Assembly: GCF_011772445.1 (NCBI RefSeq)
Contig: NZ_WVZN01000013.1
Location: forward strand, 1-56,176
DNA length: 56,176 bases
Source: Hydrogenophaga sp.
GTDB lineage: Bacteria > Pseudomonadota > Gammaproteobacteria > Burkholderiales > Burkholderiaceae_C
Reading direction: 5' to 3'
Below are positions 37,257-46,092 of this stretch, piece after piece (position 1 is the first letter of the stretch; the number at the start of each line of letters is the position of its first letter). Position numbers and translations under genes: made by a program. A model generated the notes under the pieces. The model was not told the origin of the DNA. It searched no databases and saw only the letters and a program-made list of their open reading frames with translations.

Positions 37257-38594
37257 TCAGGAACCGCAGTCGGAAGCGGCGCGGCGGGTCAGCTTCTTCT
37301 CGGCCGCGTACTTGTCGGCCGCGGCCTTCACCATCGGCTTGATGATCTGCTCGTCGGCTTGCAGCCAGTCGCTGCTGAATTCCCACTTGCTGCCGTCCCA
37401 GGTGTGCACGCGGGCCCAGTTGGCGCCCATGTGGTCCTGGCAGCTCGTGGAGACCGGGCGCAGCACGCCCTTGAAGCCCAGGCCGTCGAGCTTGGCTTGC
37501 GTGAGGTTGAGGTTTTCATAGCCCCAGCGCGCCTGCTCGCCGCTCACGACCTTGCCCTTGCCGAAGCGCTCTTGCGCGGCGCGCACGCCCTCGACGCCGA
37601 ACATGGCGCTGATGAGGCCGCGCATGTAGAGAACGTCGCCCACTTCTTCCTTGGGTCCGGTGCCCTGGCCTTTGGCGTGCAGCTTCTCCAGGACTTCCTT
37701 CACCACGGCGGCGTTCTTTTCCGTGCCGTGCTGCATGGTCACGGCGTTGTAGCCCTTGGCGCCCATGCCCACGTCCTTCACGTCGGGCTCGGCACCGGCC
37801 CACCACACGCCGTACATCTTCTCGCGCGGGTAGCCCGTGGCCTGCGCTTCCTTGAGCGCGGTGGAGTTCATCACGCCCCAGCCCCAGTTGAGCACGTAGT
37901 CGGGCCGGTCGCGGCGGATCTGCAGCCAGGTGGCCTTCTGCTCCACGCCCGGGTGGGTGACGGGCAGCAGGCTGAGCTTGAAGCCATGCATGGCCGCGCG
38001 TTCCTGCAGCAGCGGAATGGGTTCCTTGCCGAAGGGGCTGTCGTGGTAGATCAGCGCGATGTGCTTGCCCTTGAGCTTGTCCAGACCGCCTTCCTTCTTG
38101 GCGATGTGCTGGACCAGCACGTCGGCCGCGACCCAGTAGGTACCCGCGATCGGGAAGTTCCACTTGAACACGCCGCCATCGGCCGACTCGCTGCGGCCGT
38201 AGCCGGCGGTGATCAGCGGGATCTTGTCCGTGGGCGCCTTCTCGGTGAGTGCGAAGGTGATGCCGGTGGACAGCGGCTGGAACACCGTGGCGCCGCCGTT
38301 CTTGCCCTTCAGGCGCTCGTAGCACTCCACGCCGCGGTCGGTGGCGTAGCCAGTCTCGCATTCTTCCCAGCTCAGCATCACGCCGTTGATGCCGCCGCGC
38401 GCGTTCACGAGCTTGAGGTAGTCCACGTAGCCGTTGGCGAAGGGCACGCCGTTGGGCGCGTAGGGCCCGGTGCGGTACACCAGCGCGGGGAAGAACTGTT
38501 CCTTGGCCTGCGCCATCACGCTGGGGGCGACCAGCGCGGACGACAGACCGGTGGCGGCCACCGCCACGGCCAGAACGAGATTGCGCAGTTTCAT
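37257..38594 (-). CDS. livJ: ABC transporter substrate-binding protein (LivJ-like)
   Basis: 445 residues from ATG 38594. Signal peptide to about SVMAQA (residue 30). Type I periplasmic-binding fold with ALVYRTGPYAPNGVPFANGY, ECETGYATDRGVECYERLKG, YWVAADVLVQHIAKKEGGLD and HDSPFGKEPIPLLQERAAMH. Longer than amino-acid LivJ (about 370), like the binding proteins of aromatic or organic acid-linked liv clusters. It has paired cysteines near the C-terminus (TSCQDH, SDCGS). Lies between livM and livF. Symbol used by analogy only. Confidence 0.88.
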   Translation of the reverse strand: MKLRNLVLAVAVAATGLSSALVAPSVMAQAKEQFFPALVYRTGPYAPNGVPFANGYVDYLKLVNARGGINGVMLSWEECETGYATDRGVECYERLKGKNGGATVFQPLSTGITFALTEKAPTDKIPLITAGYGRSESADGGVFKWNFPIAGTYWVAADVLVQHIAKKEGGLDKLKGKHIALIYHDSPFGKEPIPLLQERAAMHGFKLSLLPVTHPGVEQKATWLQIRRDRPDYVLNWGWGVMNSTALKEAQATGYPREKMYGVWWAGAEPDVKDVGMGAKGYNAVTMQHGTEKNAAVVKEVLEKLHAKGQGTGPKEEVGDVLYMRGLISAMFGVEGVRAAQERFGKGKVVSGEQARWGYENLNLTQAKLDGLGFKGVLRPVSTSCQDHMGANWARVHTWDGSKWEFSSDWLQADEQIIKPMVKAAADKYAAEKKLTRRAASDCGS

Positions 38595-38650
38595 CACTTG
38601 TCTCCTGGTTGAATGTCGAACACGTAACACCGGACGGTGGGCCCTTGTCT

Positions 38651-38670
38651 GCGCGGCGTTGCCGCCGCGC
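38651..38670. other. Hairpin directly after the livM stop
   Basis: GCGCGGCG, loop TTGC, CGCCGCGC, touching the livM stop codon on the minus strand and 56 nt before the binding-protein start. Possible transcript processing or attenuation site inside the operon. Confidence 0.5.
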
Positions 38671-39747
38671 TCAGTGCGGGAAGGGCCAGAGCCGCAACTT
38701 CTGTTTGCCGATGCTCCACAGCCGGGCCAGGCCGTGCGGCTCCACGATGAGGAACCACACGATCAGGGCGCCGAAGATCATGAATTCGGTGTGCGAGACG
38801 GCGGCGGTGGAAATGGAGAGGCCGACCAGGCCGCCGGCCCAGGGCAGGAACTGGTTCAGGAAGATGGGCAGCACCACGATGAAGGCCGCGCCGAAGAAGC
38901 TGCCCATGATCGAGCCCATGCCGCCGATGATCACCATGAACAGCAGCTGGAAGCTGCGGTCGATCGAGAAGGCCGCGGGCTCCCAGGAGCCCAGGTGCAC
39001 GAAGCCCCACAGGCCGCCGGCCACGCCGATGATGAAGCTGCTCACCGCGAAGGCGCTGAGCTTGGCGTACATCGGCCGGATGCCGATGACGGCGGCGGCC
39101 ACGTCCATGTCGCGGATCGCCATCCACTCGCGGCCGATCGCCGATCGCACCAGGTTCTTGGCCAGCAGCGCGAACACCACCACGAAGCCCAGGCAGAAGA
39201 GGTACTTCTCCACCGGCGTGTTGATCTGCCAGCCCAGCACCTGCAGGTTGGAGACCGACACCGAGCCCGAGGCCGTGTGGTTGGTGAACCAGCCGATGCG
39301 CAGGAAGGCCCAGTCGCAGAAGAACTGCGCGGCCAGCGTGGCCACCGCCAGGTACAGGCCTTTCACGCGAAGGCTGGGAATGCCGAAGAAGATGCCCACC
39401 AGCGTGGCGAAGAAGCCGCCAATCAGCAGCGCGGCGATGAGGGGCATGCCCTCGACGCGGATGAGCGCGTTGTAGGCCATGTAGGCGCCGACGGCCATGA
39501 AGGCGCCGGAACCCAGGCTGATCTGGCCGCAGTAGCCCACCAGGATATTCACGCCGATGGCCGCCAGGGCGAGGATCAGGAAGGGGATGAAGATGGCGCG
39601 GAAGAGGTACTCGTCGGCCAGTAGCGGCACGCCGATGAAGGCGAAGGCGATGATGGTGAGAATGGCCCAGCGGTCCTGCGCGATCGGAAAGATCTGCTGG
39701 TCGCTGCGGTAGGAGGTCTTGAACTGACCGTTTTCCCTGTAGAACAT
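38671..39747 (-). CDS. livM: Branched-chain-type ABC permease (LivM-like)
   Basis: 358-residue inner-membrane permease with about ten hydrophobic segments and the family signature ILVGYCGQISLGSGAFMAVG followed by AYMAYNALI. N-terminal cytoplasmic tail MFYRENGQFKTSYRSDQQIF is longer than in E. coli-type LivM. Starts 11 nt after livH stop. Confidence 0.93.
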   Translation of the reverse strand: MFYRENGQFKTSYRSDQQIFPIAQDRWAILTIIAFAFIGVPLLADEYLFRAIFIPFLILALAAIGVNILVGYCGQISLGSGAFMAVGAYMAYNALIRVEGMPLIAALLIGGFFATLVGIFFGIPSLRVKGLYLAVATLAAQFFCDWAFLRIGWFTNHTASGSVSVSNLQVLGWQINTPVEKYLFCLGFVVVFALLAKNLVRSAIGREWMAIRDMDVAAAVIGIRPMYAKLSAFAVSSFIIGVAGGLWGFVHLGSWEPAAFSIDRSFQLLFMVIIGGMGSIMGSFFGAAFIVVLPIFLNQFLPWAGGLVGLSISTAAVSHTEFMIFGALIVWFLIVEPHGLARLWSIGKQKLRLWPFPH

Positions 39748-39758
39748 GTGTCAGCCCC

Positions 39759-40688
39759 TCAGACTCGATCGATGATCTTCTCTCCGAACAGGCCTTGCGG
39801 CCGGAAGAGAAGGAAGACAAGCGCCAGCACGTAGGCGAACCAGATCTCGATGCCGCCGCCCACGAAGGGGCCGAGGTAGACCTCGGCGAGCTTCTCGCCC
39901 ACGCCGATGATCAGGCCGCCGATGATGGCGCCGGGCACCGAGGTGAGCCCGCCCAGGATGATCACGGGCAGGGCGCGCAAAGCCACGGTGGTGAGCGAGA
40001 ACTGCACGCCCAGCTTGGAGCCCCAGATGACGCCCGCCACCAGCGCGGTGACGCCGGCCACGAACCACACGATCACCCAGATGCGGTTGAGCGGAATGCC
40101 GATGGACTGCGCGGCCTGGTGGTCGTCGGCCACCGCGCGCAGCGCGCGGCCGGTGGCCGTCTTCTGGAAGAACAGCGACAGGCAGGCCACCAGCAGGGCG
40201 GCGATGCAGGCGGCGTAGACGTCCTCCAGGTTCACGAGGATGCCGCCCTGGAACACGCCGTCCAGCAGGAACACCGGGTCCTTGGGCATGCCGACGTCGA
40301 TCTGGTAGATGTCCGAGCCGAACAGCGTCTGGCCCAGGCCGTCGAGGAAGTAGGTGATGCCCAGCGTGGCCATGAGCAGGGTCACGCCTTCCTGGTTGAC
40401 GAGGTGGCGCAGCACGAGCCGCTCGATCGCCCAGGCCACCACGTACATCAGCGCCCCGGCAACCGCAAAGGCCAGCACGTTGCCCAGCAGCTTGCTTTCG
40501 ATGCCGAGCCACTCGGGCAGCCAGGTGGAGAAGCGCGCCATCGCCAGCGCCGCGAACAGCACCATGGCGCCCTGCGCGAAGTTGAACACCCCCGAGGCCT
40601 TGAAGATCAGCACGAAGCCCAGCGCCACCAGGGAATAGAGCATGCCGGCCATCAGGCCGCCGAGCAGGGTTTCAAGAAAGAACGCCAT
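39759..40688 (-). CDS. livH: Branched-chain-type ABC permease (LivH-like)
   Basis: 309-residue inner-membrane permease: LLGGLMAGMLYSLVALGFVL, IFKASGVFNFAQGAMVLFAA, and the IGIPLNRIWVIVWFVAGVTA segment near the cytoplasmic loop that contacts the ATPase. About eight membrane segments. Starts 9 nt after livG stop, with GAGG about 8 nt before the ATG. Confidence 0.94.
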   Translation of the reverse strand: MAFFLETLLGGLMAGMLYSLVALGFVLIFKASGVFNFAQGAMVLFAALAMARFSTWLPEWLGIESKLLGNVLAFAVAGALMYVVAWAIERLVLRHLVNQEGVTLLMATLGITYFLDGLGQTLFGSDIYQIDVGMPKDPVFLLDGVFQGGILVNLEDVYAACIAALLVACLSLFFQKTATGRALRAVADDHQAAQSIGIPLNRIWVIVWFVAGVTALVAGVIWGSKLGVQFSLTTVALRALPVIILGGLTSVPGAIIGGLIIGVGEKLAEVYLGPFVGGGIEIWFAYVLALVFLLFRPQGLFGEKIIDRV

Positions 40689-40697
40689 GTTGCCGCC

Positions 40698-41495
40698 TCA
40701 ATGACTGGTGCCGAGGTAGGCGCTGATGACCTCCTCGTTGCTGCGCACCTCGTCCGGGGTGCCGTCGCCGATCTTTCTGCCGTAGTCGAGCACCACCACG
40801 CGGTCGGAGATGTCCATCACCACGCCCATGTCGTGCTCGATCAGCACGATGGTGGTGCCGAACTCGTCGTTCACGTCGAGGATGAAGCGGCTCATGTCCT
40901 CCTTCTCCTCCAGGTTCATGCCCGCCATGGGCTCGTCGAGCAGCAGCAGCTGAGGCTCCATGGCCAGGGCGCGGCCCAGCTCCACGCGCTTCTGCAGGCC
41001 GTAGGGCAGGGTGCCCACGGGCGTCTTGCGGTAGGCCTGGATCTCCAGGAAGTCGATGATGTTCTCGACGAAGGCGCGGTGCTGCTCTTCTTCCTTCTGC
41101 GCGCCGCCGATGCCGAAGGGGTTGCGGAAGGCCTGCGCGAGCAGGCCGCTCTTGACGCGCAGGTTGCGCCCGCTCATGAGGTTGTCGATGACGCTCATGC
41201 CCTTGAACAGCGCCAGGTTCTGGAAGGTGCGCGCGATGCCCATCTCGGCCACCTGGCGGCTGTTCATGTGTTTGAAGGTCTGGCCGCGAAAGCTGATGGA
41301 GCCCTCCTGCGGCTGGTAGACCCCGTTGATGCAGTTGAGCATGGAGCTCTTGCCGGCGCCGTTGGGGCCGATGATGGCGCGCACCTCGTGCTCGCGCACG
41401 TCGAAGCTGATGTCGGTGAGCGCCTTGACACCGCCGAAGCGCAGGCTGATGTTCTTCACGTCGAGGATCACCTCGCCGATCTTCTTGCCGTGCAT
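40698..41495 (-). CDS. livG: Branched-chain-type ABC transporter ATPase (LivG-like)
   Basis: 265 residues from ATG 41495 (MHGKKIGEVILDVKNISLRF). Walker A IIGPNGAGKSSMLNCINGVY, signature region GTLPYGLQKRVELGRALAME (LPYGLQ in place of LSGGQ, common in LivG), Walker B LLLLDEPMAGMN, H-switch VLIEHDMGVVMDISDRVVVL. An in-frame ATG at 41594 overlaps the ligase stop as ATGA and would add 33 residues encoded largely by a palindromic repeat. The shorter start matches the family; the upstream one may be the older start displaced by the repeat. Confidence 0.92.
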   Translation of the reverse strand: MHGKKIGEVILDVKNISLRFGGVKALTDISFDVREHEVRAIIGPNGAGKSSMLNCINGVYQPQEGSISFRGQTFKHMNSRQVAEMGIARTFQNLALFKGMSVIDNLMSGRNLRVKSGLLAQAFRNPFGIGGAQKEEEQHRAFVENIIDFLEIQAYRKTPVGTLPYGLQKRVELGRALAMEPQLLLLDEPMAGMNLEEKEDMSRFILDVNDEFGTTIVLIEHDMGVVMDISDRVVVLDYGRKIGDGTPDEVRSNEEVISAYLGTSH

Positions 41496-41505
41496 GGCAA
41501 CTCCC

Positions 41506-41577
41506 GTTGGCCCTGAGCTTGCCGAAGGGCTCTGGCGTTGTTGGCTTGAAGGGGCTTCGACCAGCTCGGCCCGGACG
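41506..41577. repeat. REP-like repeat between ligase and livG, in frame with livG
   Basis: Contains CCCTGAGCTTGCCGAAGGG and GGGCTTCGACCAGCTCGG, the familiar dispersed-repeat motif (Asp/Ser-rich CCTGAGCTTGTCGAAGGG type). Read in the livG frame it encodes VRAELVEAPSS...SASSG, the typical translation of this repeat. It fills the gap between the ligase stop and the livG start. Confidence 0.75.
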
Positions 41578-41590
41578 GTGGCCACGGCGC

Positions 41591-43537
41591 TCATGCGGCG
41601 GCCCTCACGGGGGCGAAGGTCTTTGCGTCGCGGATCTGCAGCGTGGCGCTGACCGACCCGGTGCGCCCGTCCTCGAACTTGACCTGGGTCTCGATGAACT
41701 GCTCGCTGCGCCCGGCGTAGAGCGCATCGACCAGCGCCTGGTAACGCTCGCCGATGAAGCCGCGGCGAACCTTGTTCGTGCGCGTGAGCTCGCCATCGTC
41801 GGCGTCGAGTTCCTTGTGCAACACCAGGAAGCGGCTGATCTGGCTGCCGGCCAGGCGCTCGTCGCGGCTCAGGTCGGCGTTGACCTGCTCCACGCACTGC
41901 TGGATGAGCTCGTAGACCTCGGGCTTGCCGGCGAGGTCCGTGTAGCCGGCGTAGGGCAGGTTGCGCCGTTCGGCCCAGTTGCCCACGGCGTCGAAGTCGA
42001 TGTTGACCATCACGCAGACGCGATCGCGACCGTCGCCGAAGGCCACGGCTTCCTTGACGTGCGCGAAGAACTTGAGTTTGTTCTCCACGTACTTGGGCGC
42101 GAACATGGCACCGTCGTGCGCGCCGCCGCGGATGCGGCCCACGTCCTTGACGCGGTCGATGATCTTGAGGTGGCCGTCGGCATCGATGAAGCCGGCGTCG
42201 CTCGTGTGGTACCAGCCGTCCGCGTCCAGCACCTCGGCCGTGGCCTGCGGGTTCTTGTAGTACTCCTTGAGCAGGCCGCGCGATCGCACGAGGATCTCGC
42301 CGCTGTCGCTGAGCTTGATCTCCACGCCGTCGCAGGGCACGCCCACGGTGTCGGCGCGGGCCTGGTTGTCGGGCTGCAGGCAGACGAACACCGCCGTTTC
42401 GGTGGAGCCGTAGAGCTGCTTCAGGTTGATGCCGATGCTGCGGTAGAAGCTGAACAGGTCGGGGCCGATGGCCTCGCCCGCCGTGTAGGCCACGCGCACG
42501 CGGCTCATGCCCAGGTTGTTGCGCAGCGGGCCGTAGACCAGCCAGTCGCCCAGGCGGTACTTCAGCCGGTCGAGCGCGCCGACGGGCTTGCCGTCCATGA
42601 GGTCGGGACCCACGCGGCGCGCCAGGGCCATGAAGGCGTGGAACATGCGGCGCTTGATGGCGCCCGCGTCCTCCATGCGGATCATCACGCTGGTGAGCAG
42701 GCTCTCGAAGACGCGCGGCGGTGCGAAGTAGTAGGTGGGGCCCACTTCCTTCATGTCGATGCTGACGGTGCCGCTGCTCTCGGGGCAGTTGACCACGTAG
42801 CCCGTGACCAGCCACTGGGCGTAGGAGAAGATGTTCTGGCCGACCCAGGCCGGCGGCAGGTAGGCCAGCACCTCGTCGTTCGGGCCCAGCCTGTCGAAGC
42901 GCGCGCCGGCGGCGGCGCGGTCGAGCAGGGTGCGGTGCAGGTGCACCACGCCCTTGGGGTTGCCGGTGGTGCCGCTGGTGAAGAACATGGCGGCCACGTC
43001 CTCGGGGCTGCCGGCGTCCACTTCGGCGTCGAAGAAGCCGGGGTGCGCGCGTTCGAAGTCGCGCCCCGCCTCGGCGAGCGCGTCCAGGCTCTGCAGGCCG
43101 GGTTGTTCGTAGTTGCGCAGGCCACGCGGGTCGTCGTACCAGATGCGCGCGAGCTGCGGGCACTGGGCGCGGATCTCCAGCATCTTGTCGACCTGCTCCT
43201 GGTCTTCCACCACGCACAGGCGCACCTCGGCGTTGTTGATGGGGAAGACGCACTCGCCGGCGACGGCGTCCTGGTACAGCGGCACGGCGATGGCACCCAG
43301 CGACTGCGCGGCCAGCATGGTGGCGTACAGGCGGGGGCGGTTGGCGCCGATCACCACCAGGTGCTCGCCGCGCTGCAGGCCCGCCTGGTGCAGGCCGCAG
43401 GCCAGGTCGCGCACCTGCGACAGCATCTGCGACCAGCTCGTGGTCTGCCAGATGCCATAGGCCTTCTCCCGCATCGCGGGGGCTTCGGGCCGCTGCTTCG
43501 CATGGTCCCGCAGCAAGCGCGGAAAGGTGGTCTGCAT
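41591..43537 (-). CDS. AMP-forming acyl-CoA ligase, long-chain type
   Basis: 648 residues from ATG 43537 with AGGAGA 8 nt upstream. P-loop AAMFFTSGTTGNPKGVVHLH, YGSTETAVFVCLQPDN, adenylate motif GWYHTSDAGFIDADGHLKII then DRVKDVGRIRGG. Length and inserts resemble FadD15/long-chain acyl-CoA synthetase-like ligases found with liv clusters in Burkholderiales. First gene of the operon with livGHMJF and the PaaK-like gene. Substrate not predictable from sequence; an imported carboxylic or aromatic acid fits the context. Confidence 0.88.
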   Translation of the reverse strand: MQTTFPRLLRDHAKQRPEAPAMREKAYGIWQTTSWSQMLSQVRDLACGLHQAGLQRGEHLVVIGANRPRLYATMLAAQSLGAIAVPLYQDAVAGECVFPINNAEVRLCVVEDQEQVDKMLEIRAQCPQLARIWYDDPRGLRNYEQPGLQSLDALAEAGRDFERAHPGFFDAEVDAGSPEDVAAMFFTSGTTGNPKGVVHLHRTLLDRAAAGARFDRLGPNDEVLAYLPPAWVGQNIFSYAQWLVTGYVVNCPESSGTVSIDMKEVGPTYYFAPPRVFESLLTSVMIRMEDAGAIKRRMFHAFMALARRVGPDLMDGKPVGALDRLKYRLGDWLVYGPLRNNLGMSRVRVAYTAGEAIGPDLFSFYRSIGINLKQLYGSTETAVFVCLQPDNQARADTVGVPCDGVEIKLSDSGEILVRSRGLLKEYYKNPQATAEVLDADGWYHTSDAGFIDADGHLKIIDRVKDVGRIRGGAHDGAMFAPKYVENKLKFFAHVKEAVAFGDGRDRVCVMVNIDFDAVGNWAERRNLPYAGYTDLAGKPEVYELIQQCVEQVNADLSRDERLAGSQISRFLVLHKELDADDGELTRTNKVRRGFIGERYQALVDALYAGRSEQFIETQVKFEDGRTGSVSATLQIRDAKTFAPVRAAA

Positions 43538-43627
43538 GCCGTGTCTCCTGTGGTCCCGACGTTCTCGTCTCCAGGGGGAAACGGGCCGGTTCATGGGGCG
43601 CATGGTAGGCCGCGGTTTGACGCCATG

Positions 43628-43645
43628 TTGTCTGTGTGACGACAA
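43628..43645. promoter_or_regulatory. Candidate Crp/Fnr-type operator in the divergent intergenic region
   Basis: TTGTC, eight bases, GACAA: an 18-bp inverted repeat between the divergent ligase operon and the Crp/Fnr-type gene, 31 nt before the latter's ATG. Its size and symmetry suit a Crp/Fnr-superfamily dimer, presumably the product of the adjacent gene. Confidence 0.5.
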
Positions 43646-43675
43646 TTGCGGGTCAACCCTGCTAGGACTTTCCCC

Positions 43676-44392
43676 ATGTTCGTTGCCCGCCGCAGCGCCA
43701 TCCGCGAACGCGCCCGACGCCCCACCGACGCCGAACTCGCCGGCATTCCCTGGTTGCCCGCGCTGGTGGGCGAGGCGCGCGAGCGCGCGCTGGACGCCCT
43801 GCAGGTGGGCGAGGCGGAGGTGGGCGACTACGTGTGCCGCTTCGGGCGGCCGGTGACGTACTGGTTCGGCCTGGTCGATGGCCTGCTGAAGATGACCAAC
43901 GACGACTCCAGCGGCCCGGCCATCACCTTCACCGGCGTGGCGCCGGGCGGTTGGTTCGGCGAGGGCACCGTGCTCAAGCACGAGCAGTACCGCTACAACA
44001 TCCAGGCGCTGCGCCAGAGCCTGATCGCGGGTTTGCCGGTGGAGACCTTCGACTGGCTGCTGGACCACTCGATCGGCTTCAACCGCTTCGTGATGCACCA
44101 GCTCAACGAGCGCCTGGGCCAGTTCATCGCCGCGCGCGAGGTGGACCGCCTCACCAGCCCCGACCTTCGCGTGGCGCGCAACCTGGCGGCGCTGTTCCAC
44201 CCGCTGCTCTCGCCCAACGTGGGGGACATCCTGCGCATCACGCAGCAGGAACTGGCCTACCTGGTGGGGCTGTCGCGCCAGCGCGTGAACGAGGCGCTGC
44301 GCACCCTGCAGGCGAAGGGCTGGATCCGCATCGAGTACGGCGGGCTGCGGGTGCTGGACCTGCAGGCGCTGCGCTCGGGTGAATTGGGCTGA
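43676..44392 (+). CDS. Crp/Fnr-family transcriptional regulator
   Basis: 238 residues: an N-terminal cyclic-nucleotide-binding-like sensor fold (about 30-140, VAPGGWFGEGTVLKHEQYRY) and a C-terminal HTH (about 175-230, LRITQQELAYLVGLSRQRVN then EALRTLQAKGWIRIEYGGL). No Fnr-type N-terminal cysteine cluster is present, so it is not an oxygen-sensing Fe-S Fnr. It is divergent from the acyl-CoA ligase/liv operon 138 bp away, the likely target. Confidence 0.9.
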   Translation: MFVARRSAIRERARRPTDAELAGIPWLPALVGEARERALDALQVGEAEVGDYVCRFGRPVTYWFGLVDGLLKMTNDDSSGPAITFTGVAPGGWFGEGTVLKHEQYRYNIQALRQSLIAGLPVETFDWLLDHSIGFNRFVMHQLNERLGQFIAAREVDRLTSPDLRVARNLAALFHPLLSPNVGDILRITQQELAYLVGLSRQRVNEALRTLQAKGWIRIEYGGLRVLDLQALRSGELG

Positions 44393-44498
44393 CCGCGCGC
44401 CTGGGCGTCGTCCTACAGGGCGCGACGTTCGGCTCCTACGCGCGGCGCCGCCGCGCTGCGAAGAATGGAGGGCCTACCAACCTTCTGGAGGAACCGAC

Positions 44499-44903
44499 AT
44501 GAACACGACCCTCAAAGCCGCCACCGCGATCGCCCTGTGCGCCGCCTCCGCCTTCACCATGGCCCAGACCATGACCAAGGCCGAATACGACGCCGCCAAG
44601 GAGCGCATCGAGATGAACCACAAGAACGCCAAGAAGGCCTGCGATGCCATGAAGGACAACGCCAAGGACGTGTGCCAGGAAGAGGCCAAGGGCACGGAAC
44701 GTGTCGAGAAGGCCGAGCTGGAGAACCGGTACAAGGCCACGGCGGACACCGCGCGCAAGGTGCAGGAGGTGAAGGCCGACACCGCCTACGACATCGCCAA
44801 GGAGAAGTGTGAGGACCAGGCGGGTGACGCCGAGAAGGTCTGCAAAGCCGACGCCAAGGCCGAGCACGACCGCGCCGTGAAGGCCGCCAAGGGCAAGGGC
44901 TGA
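44499..44903 (+). CDS. Exported Lys/Ala/Glu-rich helical protein, unknown function
   Basis: 134 residues from ATG 44499 with TGGAGGAA upstream. Signal peptide to about TMAQT (residue 23). The mature part is a charged continuous helix with repeated A-K-x-x-C/D patterns (KNAKKACDAMKDNAKDVCQE, IAKEKCEDQAGDAEKVCKAD) and four cysteines spaced in pairs, which could form disulfides in the periplasm. No family recognised with certainty; similar short proteins are common in Comamonadaceae. Followed by an intrinsic terminator. Confidence 0.85.
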   Translation: MNTTLKAATAIALCAASAFTMAQTMTKAEYDAAKERIEMNHKNAKKACDAMKDNAKDVCQEEAKGTERVEKAELENRYKATADTARKVQEVKADTAYDIAKEKCEDQAGDAEKVCKADAKAEHDRAVKAAKGKG

Positions 44904-44926
44904 TCGGGGCGCTTCGCCGATGACTG

Positions 44927-44951
44927 AAACCGCCCCTCGGGGCGGTTTTTT
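44927..44951 (+). terminator. Intrinsic terminator
   Basis: ACCGCCC, loop CTCG, GGGCGGT, followed by a T-run, 24 nt after the stop of the Lys/Ala-rich protein gene and 31 nt before the next ATG. It is the clearest Rho-independent terminator in the window. Confidence 0.92.
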
Positions 44952-44981
44952 GCGTGTGAAGTACGGGGGACAATCGCCCGC

Positions 44982-46010
44982 ATGGCATCCGAACCCGACA
45001 AACGCACCCTCAAGCTCAAGCCCGCCGCCCCCAAGCCCCCTGTCGACCCGCGCGCGCCCCGCCGCCCGCCCGTGCGCCCCCGTGGCCCGGCCCGCGCCCG
45101 TCCCTTGAGCGACGCGCAACGCAACGAGCTGCCCCTGCAGCCGGCGGCCACCGCCAGGGGGCCCCGCGCCAGCGCTCCCGACAAGCCCCCCCTCCCCGGT
45201 CCGGCCCCGCGCCCCACGCCCGCCGCCCCTCGCGAGGGCACGCGCCTCAACAAGCGCCTGGCCGAGCTGGGCCTGTGCTCGCGCCGCGAGGCCGACGAAT
45301 GGATCGCGCGGGGGTGGGTGCTGGTGGACGGCCGTGTGGCCGCCATGGGCCAGGCCGTCACGCCCGAGGCGCAGATCAAGGTGCTGCCCCAGGCCACGGC
45401 CGCGCAGGACGAACGCGCCACCTTTCTGCTGCACAAGCCGGTGGGTTTCGTGAGTGGCCAGCCCGAGGACGGCCACGAAGCCGCGGTGGTCTTGCTCAAG
45501 CCGGGCAATCGCTGGAAGGAAGACCGCGGCCCGCGCCGCTTCTCCCCCGCCCAGCTCAAGGGCCTGGCGCCGGCCGGCCGGCTCGACATCGATTCCACCG
45601 GCCTGCTGGTGCTCACGCAGGACGGGCGCGTGGCGCGCGCCCTGATCGGCGAGGACAGCGGCGTGGAGAAGGAGTACCTGGTGCGTGTGGTGTGGGCGCC
45701 CGAGGGGCCGAAGGGCCCGGGTGTGGTCGAGCGGGACGTGCAGGCGGCCTTCCCCGCCGAGCGCCTGCAGCGCCTGCGCCACGGACTCTCGCTCGATGGT
45801 CAGCCGCTCAAGCCGGCGCAGGTGGACTGGCTCAACCCCGAGCAACTGCGCTTCGTGCTCACCGAGGGCAGGAAGCGCCAGATCCGCCGCATGTGCGAGG
45901 CCGTGGGCCTGCACGTGGTGGGCCTCAAGCGCGTGCGCATCGGCCGCGTGCTGCTGGGCCAGCTGCCGCCGGGGCAGTGGCGCTACCTGGCCGAAGGCGA
46001 GCCGTTCTGA
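44982..46010 (+). CDS. rluF: 23S rRNA pseudouridine synthase, RluF-like
   Basis: 342 residues. A Pro/Arg-rich disordered N-terminal region (about 1-85, PKPPVDPRAPRRPPVRP) precedes an S4 RNA-binding domain (about 87-135, TRLNKRLAELGLCSRREADE) and an RsuA/RluB-type catalytic domain with the Asp motif GRLDIDSTGLLVLTQDG and EGRKRQIRRMCEAVGL. It should convert uridine in 23S rRNA to pseudouridine; RluF is the best match but RluB-group specificity is not excluded. The long basic proline-rich extension is lineage-typical. Confidence 0.87.
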   Translation: MASEPDKRTLKLKPAAPKPPVDPRAPRRPPVRPRGPARARPLSDAQRNELPLQPAATARGPRASAPDKPPLPGPAPRPTPAAPREGTRLNKRLAELGLCSRREADEWIARGWVLVDGRVAAMGQAVTPEAQIKVLPQATAAQDERATFLLHKPVGFVSGQPEDGHEAAVVLLKPGNRWKEDRGPRRFSPAQLKGLAPAGRLDIDSTGLLVLTQDGRVARALIGEDSGVEKEYLVRVVWAPEGPKGPGVVERDVQAAFPAERLQRLRHGLSLDGQPLKPAQVDWLNPEQLRFVLTEGRKRQIRRMCEAVGLHVVGLKRVRIGRVLLGQLPPGQWRYLAEGEPF

Positions 46011-46092
46011 GCCCCCCTCTTGAAATCCCGCCGCCGGCCCCCAGATGCCGGCCGGCTGAATTCCTTGTGTCGTTTTCCCTGATCACTCCGCC

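Noticed and set aside
41591..44200. 869-aa reading frame starting at 44200
   Set aside because: The first 220 residues are antisense to the Crp/Fnr gene; the true ligase starts at 43537 with AGGAGA.
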